NCBI GenBank assembly: GCA_004552115.1
Contig: SFPH01000012.1
Location: 1-22,443, forward strand
Reading direction: 5' to 3'
Length of the DNA stretch: 22,443 bases
Source: Bacteroidales bacterium
GTDB lineage: Bacteria > Bacteroidota > Bacteroidia > Bacteroidales > UBA932
Below are positions 16,852 through 22,443 of the stretch, piece after piece. A program made the translations under genes and the position numbers. The notes below the pieces were generated by a model. That model worked only from the letters and a program-made list of their open reading frames with translations, was not told the origin of the DNA and ran no database searches. Position 1 is the stretch's first letter, and each line of letters opens with the position of its first letter.

Positions 16852-17682
16852 ATGAACAATACCATCAAGAGGACAATTTCCGGAGTGGCCTTCGTCGGCA
16901 TAATGCTGGCGGGGCTGCTTCTTGACAGATTCCTTTTCGCGGCACTCATGATGTTCATAATGGGCATCATGATGCACGAGTTCTATACCATAACGATGGG
17001 TGCGAGATACCGTTTCTCCAGAATTCTCGCCATCCTTTCCGGAGAAGTGCTTTTTCTCCTCCTTTTCCTGGTCCAGGCATTCGGCCTCCAGGCGAAATTC
17101 GTGGGGCTGGCCATGCTGCCTCTCCTTATCGTGATGATCAATTCCCTGTATGTCAAGGACAAGACCGAATTCGGCAAATTCTCGGACATCTATACGGGCA
17201 TACTCTATATAGCTGTCCCGCTCTCCCTGTCGAATCTCATCGTGTTCTTCGACCACGGCTTTGACGGGCACATTCTCCTGTATTTCTTCCTGCTGATCTG
17301 GAGCTCGGACATCGGCGGATTCATTTTCGGCTGCGGCCTCGGCAGATATTTTCCGAAGAAACTCCTTCCGGGGGTCTCCCCGAAGAAGACATGGGTCGGT
17401 TTCTGGGGAGGAATGCTCTGCAGTGTACTTACTGCCTTGATCATAAAGTCTGTGTTCAGCCTCGACGCCATCTCATACTTCCATACAGTGATGCTGGCCG
17501 TCGTAATGGACGTGGCGGGAGTTTACGGAGACCTCTTCGAGTCGCAGTGGAAGAGATACTATGACGTGAAGGATTCAGGCCTCATCATCCCGGGGCACGG
17601 CGGCCTTCTCGACCGTTTTGACAGCACTATTTTCGCCATTCCGGTCGGAACGCTTTACCTCATAGTGATGAATATATTGTAG
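16852..17682 (+). CDS. cdsA: Phosphatidate cytidylyltransferase (CDP-diacylglycerol synthase)
   Basis: CdsA makes CDP-diacylglycerol from phosphatidic acid and CTP, the branch point of phospholipid synthesis, in the inner membrane. The 276-residue protein has about seven or eight hydrophobic spans and carries the full family signature near its C-terminus (residues 231-257): SQWKRYYDVKDSGLIIPGHG, then GLLDRFD, with the metal- and CTP-binding Asp residues. It starts 33 bases after ftsH and is probably in the same transcript. psd follows after a 56-base gap with its own promoter, so two consecutive enzymes of the phosphatidylethanolamine pathway are linked here (a serine transferase is still needed from elsewhere). 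Confidence 0.95.
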   Translation: MNNTIKRTISGVAFVGIMLAGLLLDRFLFAALMMFIMGIMMHEFYTITMGARYRFSRILAILSGEVLFLLLFLVQAFGLQAKFVGLAMLPLLIVMINSLYVKDKTEFGKFSDIYTGILYIAVPLSLSNLIVFFDHGFDGHILLYFFLLIWSSDIGGFIFGCGLGRYFPKKLLPGVSPKKTWVGFWGGMLCSVLTALIIKSVFSLDAISYFHTVMLAVVMDVAGVYGDLFESQWKRYYDVKDSGLIIPGHGGLLDRFDSTIFAIPVGTLYLIVMNIL

Positions 17683-17707
17683 TTTCGGCTATTTATTCGT
17701 ATCTTTG
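17676..17707 (+). promoter_or_regulatory. Candidate promoter for psd
   Basis: ATTG (17676-17679), a 20-base spacer and TATCTTTG (17700-17707) match the TTTG/TAnnTTTG consensus with one change. Predicted transcription begins near 17714, 25 bases before the psd ATG. It straddles the cdsA stop codon. Confidence 0.55.
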
Positions 17708-17738
17708 CCAATCAGTACAAGATACGACTTTATTCAAT

Positions 17739-18392
17739 ATGACAATAGACAAGAATTCATACGGGACGATTGCAATTGCGTGGGCAGTTTGCGGATTACT
17801 CATCTTTATTTGCCTGCATTTCATTCCTCTGAAGGCACTTGCCCTGTCCCTGTCAATAATTCTGGCATTGTTCGCATTCTTTGTGCTCTGGTTCCACAGG
17901 GTACCGGTGCGCCACACTCCCGCAGGCGACAGGATCGTCACTTCCGGAGCCGATGGCAGAGTGGTGATTATCAAGGAAGTATATGAAAAGGAGTATCTGA
18001 GGAGACAGTGCATCCAGGTCTCCGTGTATATGGACTTCTTCAACGTGCACGCCAATTTCTGGCCTGTCAGCGGAAGAGTCAGCTACTACAAGTATCATCC
18101 GGGCAAATATCTGCTTGCGTTCCTGCCCAAGGCTGCAGAGGAAAACGAGCATTCTTCCACAGCCATTGACACAGGCAGGGAGGAAATCTTCTTCAAGCAG
18201 ATTGCAGGCACCTTTGCGCGCAGAATCGTATGCTACTCGGAAGAGGGTTCGCAGGAAGAGAGGGGAAAGCAATGCGGAATAATTAAATTCGGCTCCCGCT
18301 TCGACATTTTCCTGCCTCTGGATGCGGAAGTCAAGGTAAAGCTCGGAGAAGAAATCAAGGCGGCTGAAACCGTAATTGCCGAGCTCAGATAG
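17739..18392 (+). CDS. psd: Phosphatidylserine decarboxylase (short, archaeal-type)
   Basis: Psd converts phosphatidylserine to phosphatidylethanolamine at the inner membrane. The 217-residue protein has two N-terminal hydrophobic spans (about 9-29 and 33-52), the ADGRVVIIKEV strand, VYMDFFNVHANFWPVSG with the conserved His104, LLAFLPKAAEENEHSS, QIAGTFARRIV, and the self-cleavage site KFGSRFD, where Ser186 would become the pyruvoyl cofactor. The length fits the short class of the family found in Bacteroidota. The gene has a candidate promoter just upstream and ends 5 bases before the CBS-domain gene, so the two are probably co-transcribed. Confidence 0.93.
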   Translation: MTIDKNSYGTIAIAWAVCGLLIFICLHFIPLKALALSLSIILALFAFFVLWFHRVPVRHTPAGDRIVTSGADGRVVIIKEVYEKEYLRRQCIQVSVYMDFFNVHANFWPVSGRVSYYKYHPGKYLLAFLPKAAEENEHSSTAIDTGREEIFFKQIAGTFARRIVCYSEEGSQEERGKQCGIIKFGSRFDIFLPLDAEVKVKLGEEIKAAETVIAELR

Positions 18393-18397
18393 CAGAT

Positions 18398-19699
18398 ATG
18401 GAAGCTTTTATAATACTCCTGCTCATTTTTATCAACGGCGTTTTCTCGATGGCGGAGATTGCAATGATCTCTTCCAGAAAATCCAAACTCAACGCTGAGG
18501 CATCCAAGGGCGACAAGGCTGCGAGGGCTGCCGTCAGAATCTCCTCGGATCCGGACAAATTCCTTTCCACGGTACAGATGGGAGTGACCCTTGTGGGCAT
18601 CCTCACCGGTATATTCTCCGGAGATAGCCTGGCCCGGGACTTCGCCTCTCTGCTTACATCCCTCGGAATAGGCGCCGGAACAGCTTCCGTTCTTTCCAAG
18701 GCAATCATCGTATTCATCGTCATGTTCCTCTCCATACTTCTCGGAGAGCTTATCCCGAAGCGCATCGCAATGTCCAATCCGGAGAAGGTGGCCAAGGCAT
18801 TGGCCGGGCTGATGCGTTTTGTTTCCTGGACAGCATCCCCGGTGGTATGGTTGCTTGCCAAGAGCACTGCATTGTGTGCCAAGGCTTTAGGTATCAAGGA
18901 AAGGGAGTCCAAGGTGACTGAGGATGAGATCAAGTCCATAATCGAGGAAGGCAAGGATGAGGGAGAGGTGTCACCGGTGGAACAGGATATAGTGGAGCGC
19001 GTGTTCACATTGGGTGACCTGAGCGTCAGCACCATCATGACATTGCGTGACGATATCGTATGGCTGGACCTCGAAATGACCGAGGATGAGATCATCAAGA
19101 CCATCGAGAGCACCATATTCGAGCAGTATCCGGTGGTGGACGGCGATATCGACCATGTGGTCGGCGTTCTTTCCATCAAGGATTACGTGACGGCTCTGCG
19201 CAAGGACAATCATCTGGATCTCAAGAAGATGATGAAGGAGGCGCACTATGTCCACGAGAATATGAGCATATACACCGTGCTTGAATACATGAAGTCGGAG
19301 CGGATTCACAGGGCGCTTGTCTGCGACGAATTCGGCGGGCTCGAGGGCATCATTTCCCTGAAGGACATATTCGACGCATTGGTGGGCAACATGGCCCCTC
19401 AGGAGCTTATGAAGGAGCCTGACATCATTGCCCGCAAGGACGGGGAAGGCTGGCTGGTGGACGGACAATGCTCCATCTATGACTTCCTTTCGCATTTTGA
19501 CCTTGGAGAGAATATGGAGGATTACGATTTCTCCACAGTGGGTGGTCTCCTGCTTGAGAATCTCCAGCACGTCCCGAAGTCCGGCGAAAAGACCGAGTGG
19601 CAGGGATTCTCATTCGAGGTGGCAGATATGGACGGAGCCAGAATCGACAAGATTATCGTCAAGAAACTTCCTGATATCGAGAAGGTTGCGGAAGAATAA
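18398..19699 (+). CDS. HlyC/CorC-family CNNM-CBS membrane protein
   Basis: The 433-residue protein has the standard hemolysin C/CorC-like layout. A CNNM (DUF21) membrane domain lies at about 1-180 (FINGVFSMAEIAMISSRKSKL, STVQMGVTLVGILTGIFSG, LLGELIPKRIAMSNPEK). A pair of CBS domains follows at about 205-330 (VSTIMTLRDDIVWLDLE, QYPVVDGDIDHVVGVLSIKDY, HRALVCDEFGGLEGIISLKD). A CorC_HlyC transporter-associated domain lies at about 345-430 (WLVDGQCSIYDFLSHF through RIDKIIVKKL). Members are linked to magnesium or cobalt export and sometimes to envelope stress; the substrate cannot be read from sequence, and the old name hemolysin is not supported by function. It starts 5 bases after psd. No gap is apparent. 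Confidence 0.9.
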   Translation: MEAFIILLLIFINGVFSMAEIAMISSRKSKLNAEASKGDKAARAAVRISSDPDKFLSTVQMGVTLVGILTGIFSGDSLARDFASLLTSLGIGAGTASVLSKAIIVFIVMFLSILLGELIPKRIAMSNPEKVAKALAGLMRFVSWTASPVVWLLAKSTALCAKALGIKERESKVTEDEIKSIIEEGKDEGEVSPVEQDIVERVFTLGDLSVSTIMTLRDDIVWLDLEMTEDEIIKTIESTIFEQYPVVDGDIDHVVGVLSIKDYVTALRKDNHLDLKKMMKEAHYVHENMSIYTVLEYMKSERIHRALVCDEFGGLEGIISLKDIFDALVGNMAPQELMKEPDIIARKDGEGWLVDGQCSIYDFLSHFDLGENMEDYDFSTVGGLLLENLQHVPKSGEKTEWQGFSFEVADMDGARIDKIIVKKLPDIEKVAEE

Positions 19700-19764
19700 T
19701 TCCAGCCCTGCATGCCACATGGTAAAGGCCGTATGGCCTACTGTAATAATCAGCACTTTTACTA

Positions 19765-21306
19765 ATGAAACGTTCCGAATTAATGCTCGCATTGGCAGCC
19801 GCATCGGCAGCCTGTGCATCCACATCCTGCAAATCAGATAAGGCAGCCAGGCCGAATATTGTTTTCATAATGACGGATGACCATACGGCCCAGATGATGA
19901 GCTGCTATGGCAGCGGCAATGTCCGGACTCCTAATCTGGACAGGATTGCCGAGGACGGCCTCAAGTTTACCAATGCATTCGTGGCCAATTCGTTAAGCGG
20001 TCCTTCCCGAGCTTGCATACTTACCGGGAAACATAGCTGCGCGAACCATTTCTACAGCAATTCCGGCGATGTCTTCGACTTCAGCCAGACCACATTCCCG
20101 AAGCTCCTGCAGGAAGCCGGCTATCAGACTGCGATGGTGGGCAAGCTTCATCTCGAGGCCAATCCGACCGGTTTCGATTTCTGGGAGATTCTTCCCGGCC
20201 AGGGCGACTATTACAATCCGGAATTCATCAGGATGGACGGCTCGAGGGCCGTGGAGAAGGGCTATGTGACCGATATAATCACCGACAAGAGCCTGGAATG
20301 GCTTGAGAACGGAAGGGACAAGTCGAAGCCTTTCTGCATCATGATACATCATAAGGCCACCCATAGGAACTGGCTGCCTGACCTTAAGTATCTTAATGAA
20401 TATGAGGATGTAACATTCCCTATTCCGGAGACCTTCAATGATGACTATGCGGGCCGCGCCGCTGCGCAGAAGCAGGAAATGAACATAGCCAGGGATATGG
20501 ACATCGCCTATGACATAAAGATGTTCAGGGAGGGCGACAAGACCAGGCTTTCCGGTCTGTATCAGAGTTATATCGGCCGTCTTGATCCTGAGGACAGGGC
20601 TGTATACGATGAATTCTACAAGGGTCTGACCGATGATTTCCATAAGAAGAATCCTGAAGGCGAGGACCTGGCCGAGTTCAAGTTCCAGAGATATATGAGG
20701 GACTATGCCAAGGTGCTGAAGAGCCTTGATGACAATGTAGGACGGGTCCTGGACTATCTCAGGGATGCCGGGCTGGACAGGAACACCCTCGTCGTCTATA
20801 CCTCCGACCAGGGCTTCTACATGGGCGAGCACGGCTGGTTCGACAAGCGTTTCATGTACGAGGAGTCTATGCATACCCCATTGATAATGAGACTTCCGGA
20901 AGGCTTTGACCGCCGCGGGGAAGTCAAGGATATGGTGCAGAACATTGACTTTGCCCCGACCTTCCTCGAACTTGCCGGAGTCAGGGTTCCGGAGGAAATG
21001 CATGGAATCTCCCTCGTTCCGCTCCTGAAAGGGGAGAAACTGGACAGGAAGTCATTGTTCTACCACTTCTACGAATATCCTGCCGAGCACATGGTAATGA
21101 GACATTTCGGAGTGAGGACGGAAAGGTACAAACTAATAAGGTTCTACGGTGACGGGGAATTCTACGAGCTTTACGACCTGGAGAATGACCCGGCCGAGCT
21201 TCATAATCTCTACGGAAAGCCGGAATATGAGAATCTCGCTGACAGCCTGAAAGTTGAGCTGGCGAGACTGCGGGAAGAGTACGGCGACACCGAGGGCACG
21301 ATGTGA
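19765..21306 (+). CDS. S1-family sulfatase, serine-type, predicted lipoprotein
   Basis: This 513-residue hydrolase would remove sulfate esters, probably from a host or dietary glycan. It has a lipoprotein signal (MKRSELMLAL, Ala-rich core, lipobox STSC at Cys22), the metal-binding NIVFIMTDDH (Asp38, Asp39), and the formylglycine motif S-G-P-S-R at 78-82. The target is serine rather than cysteine, so maturation needs an anaerobic sulfatase-maturating enzyme, which is not in the window. Further marks are AMVGKLHLE, PTGFDFWEILPGQGDYYNP and the second metal site YTSDQGFYMGEHGWFDKRFMYEES. The sequence resembles the subfamily acting on sulfated N-acetylglucosamine, but the substrate is inference. 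It stands 65 bases after the CBS gene with no SusC/SusD or glycosidase genes nearby. The gap contains a GGCC-GTAT-GGCC palindrome (19727-19738) and no clear promoter. Confidence 0.92.
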   Translation: MKRSELMLALAAASAACASTSCKSDKAARPNIVFIMTDDHTAQMMSCYGSGNVRTPNLDRIAEDGLKFTNAFVANSLSGPSRACILTGKHSCANHFYSNSGDVFDFSQTTFPKLLQEAGYQTAMVGKLHLEANPTGFDFWEILPGQGDYYNPEFIRMDGSRAVEKGYVTDIITDKSLEWLENGRDKSKPFCIMIHHKATHRNWLPDLKYLNEYEDVTFPIPETFNDDYAGRAAAQKQEMNIARDMDIAYDIKMFREGDKTRLSGLYQSYIGRLDPEDRAVYDEFYKGLTDDFHKKNPEGEDLAEFKFQRYMRDYAKVLKSLDDNVGRVLDYLRDAGLDRNTLVVYTSDQGFYMGEHGWFDKRFMYEESMHTPLIMRLPEGFDRRGEVKDMVQNIDFAPTFLELAGVRVPEEMHGISLVPLLKGEKLDRKSLFYHFYEYPAEHMVMRHFGVRTERYKLIRFYGDGEFYELYDLENDPAELHNLYGKPEYENLADSLKVELARLREEYGDTEGTM

Positions 21307-21315
21307 AAAATACGG

Positions 21316-21342
21316 AAAAATTCTTCATGAAAAGGAATTTTT
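21316..21342. terminator. A/T-rich inverted repeat after the sulfatase gene
   Basis: AAAAATTC (21316-21323) and GAATTTTT (21335-21342) form a perfect 8-bp stem with an 11-base loop, 10 bases past the sulfatase stop. The T-run in the right arm on either strand gives it the look of a weak bidirectional terminator; the low G/C content makes this uncertain. Confidence 0.4.
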
Positions 21343-21345
21343 GCC

Positions 21346-21353
21346 TAAATTTG
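21346..21353 (+). promoter_or_regulatory. Candidate -7 element for pyrG
   Basis: TAAATTTG followed by C matches the Bacteroidota -7 element. No TTTG is found at the expected upstream distance. Transcription would start near 21360, leaving a leader of about 60 bases that includes a 6-bp hairpin (GTTCCG 21385-21390 with CGGGAC 21397-21402). Confidence 0.5.
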
Positions 21354-21418
21354 CATCCCTGATAAACGTTAACAAATAACATAAGTTCCGTGCGAGCGGG
21401 ACATTAACCAAATCAGGT

Positions 21419-22443
21419 ATGAACACAAAGTATGTCTTCGTCACCGGAGGTGTAGCCTCCTCCCTCGGTAAAGGAATCATTGCCGCATCATTGGCTAAGC
21501 TTCTACAGGCCAGGGGATTAAGAGTCACCATCCAGAAATTTGACCCCTACATCAACATAGACCCGGGTACATTGAATCCCTATGAGCACGGCGAGTGCTA
21601 CGTTACGGATGACGGTGCGGAGACAGACCTCGACCTAGGGCATTACGAGAGATTTCTGGGCGTTCATATGACCAAGGCAAACAATGTCACCACCGGCAAG
21701 GTTTACCATACCGTCATAACCAAGGAGCGCGAGGGCGCATATCTCGGCAAGACGGTCCAGATCATTCCCCACATCACTGATGAAATCAAGAGAAGGATGC
21801 TGCTTCTCGGCAAGACCGGCCAGTTCGACATCATCATCACCGAAGTCGGCGGTACCGTCGGCGACATGGAGTCCCAGCCCTTCCTTGAGGCCATAAGGCA
21901 ACTCCAGTGGGAAATGCCGGAGGAGGATCTGGCCAGCATCCACCTGACACTCGTGCCATATCTGAGAGCTGCCAAGGAGCTCAAGACCAAGCCTACACAG
22001 CATTCGGTACAGATGCTCCAGCAAGCCGGTGTTCACCCTGATGTCATTGTCTGCCGCACGGAGAAGGAGCTGACTCCGGAAATCAGGAGGAAGGTCGCGC
22101 TTTTCTGCAATGTCAAGCCTGGTCACGTGATCCAGTCAATCGACGCCCCTTCCATCTACCAGGTTCCGCTCAATATGGAACATGAGGGCCTGGACGAGAT
22201 GATACTCAGCCATTTCGGCCTCAATCACCTGCCGGAACCGGACTTCACGAAGCTCAATGCCTTCCTTGACCGGCTTTACAACCCGAAGCGTCACGTCGAC
22301 ATTGCCCTGGTCGGCAAATACGTGGAGCTTCAGGATGCCTACAAGTCAATTCTGGAGTCATTCGTGCACGCCGGTGCCGCCAATGAATGCGAGGTGAAGG
22401 TGCATACCATTCAGAGTGAGCACATTGACGCTTCCAACGTGGC
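21419..22443 (+). CDS. pyrG: CTP synthase, 3'-truncated by window edge
   Basis: PyrG makes CTP from UTP, ATP and glutamine. The frame is open from the ATG at 21419 to the end of the window (341 codons). The N-terminal synthase domain is complete: KYVFVTGGVASSLGKGI (P-loop-like), RVTIQKFDPYINIDPGTLNP, YEHGECYVTDDGAETDLDLGHYERF, NNVTTGKVY, IITEVGGTVGDMESQPF, KTKPTQHSV and ALFCNVK. The start of the glutaminase domain, VDIALVGKYVELQDAYKSIL, follows after about residue 285; its catalytic triad lies outside the window. The enzyme supplies CTP for CdsA and nucleic acids, though the neighbour order alone does not imply joint regulation. No frame defect is visible. Confidence 0.96.
   Translation, partial: MNTKYVFVTGGVASSLGKGIIAASLAKLLQARGLRVTIQKFDPYINIDPGTLNPYEHGECYVTDDGAETDLDLGHYERFLGVHMTKANNVTTGKVYHTVITKEREGAYLGKTVQIIPHITDEIKRRMLLLGKTGQFDIIITEVGGTVGDMESQPFLEAIRQLQWEMPEEDLASIHLTLVPYLRAAKELKTKPTQHSVQMLQQAGVHPDVIVCRTEKELTPEIRRKVALFCNVKPGHVIQSIDAPSIYQVPLNMEHEGLDEMILSHFGLNHLPEPDFTKLNAFLDRLYNPKRHVDIALVGKYVELQDAYKSILESFVHAGAANECEVKVHTIQSEHIDASNV

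Noticed and set aside
15190..17271. Long open frame (693 codons) on the minus strand opposite ftsH and cdsA
   Set aside because: It has no recognisable domain, and it is antisense to two genes with complete family motifs. Long antisense frames arise from codon bias in this genome.
19727..19738. GGCC-GTAT-GGCC palindrome as terminator of the CBS-protein gene
   Set aside because: The stem has only four pairs and no T-run follows.
19993..21003. 336-codon minus-strand frame opposite the sulfatase
   Set aside because: It is antisense to a gene with complete active-site motifs; there is no domain, promoter or sensible start.
1..22443. CRISPR array, transposon, prophage, toxin-antitoxin or defence island
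   Set aside because: No regularly spaced repeats, transposase, integrase or related motifs were seen; all genes belong to core families.

Overview
The window looks like an ordinary core-genome segment of a Gram-negative Bacteroidota, most likely order Bacteroidales and probably an uncultured gut or rumen lineage. Three things suggest this. The gene pairs and trios are typical of the phylum (LptD divergent from an AmiC-type amidase followed by mlaD; rsfS-ftsH-cdsA). Several promoters match the phylum's TTTG-N19/20-TAnnTTTG form. The serine-type sulfatase and the TPR/membrane/HTH lipoprotein are also characteristic. Family or genus cannot be fixed from sequence reading alone. I see no tRNA, rRNA, CRISPR array, insertion sequence, prophage or defence genes.

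Layout: 1-1566 is the 3' part of an M13 metallopeptidase gene. It converges on a minus-strand pair, rho (4949-3077) and a TPR/HTH lipoprotein (3099-1576). lptD (7845-5077, minus) and an amidase (from about 7925, plus) diverge from a compact promoter region, and the amidase is followed by mlaD. A 375-bp A/T-rich gap (10026-10400) precedes dnaA, then pepD and rpe. birA (minus) converges on rpe and diverges from rsfS-ftsH-cdsA, which is followed by psd, a CorC/HlyC-type CBS membrane protein, an S1 sulfatase lipoprotein and the 5' part of pyrG.

Functional theme: envelope building (LptD, amidase, MlaD, CdsA, Psd, FtsH) is mixed with central information processing (Rho, DnaA, RsfS) and metabolism (PepD, Rpe, BirA, PyrG).

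The main anomaly is that five well-conserved housekeeping genes are damaged by apparent internal or terminal deletions while the rest of each protein is intact. rho, dnaA, pepD and rpe each need a +1 frame change where conserved residues are missing. pepD also has a second, in-frame loss, and birA lacks its C-terminal domain where it runs into rpe. Five of the six lesions lie in 3.1 kb (about 10540-13625). Because several of these genes are normally essential, an assembly or strain-collapse artefact is the leading explanation, but the pattern deserves checking. I did not find a convincing new biological system. The next most interesting items are a terminator-like hairpin in the dnaA leader, a Q/N-rich disordered insert with AT-hook-like motifs in Rho, and two sets of overlapping face-to-face divergent promoters.
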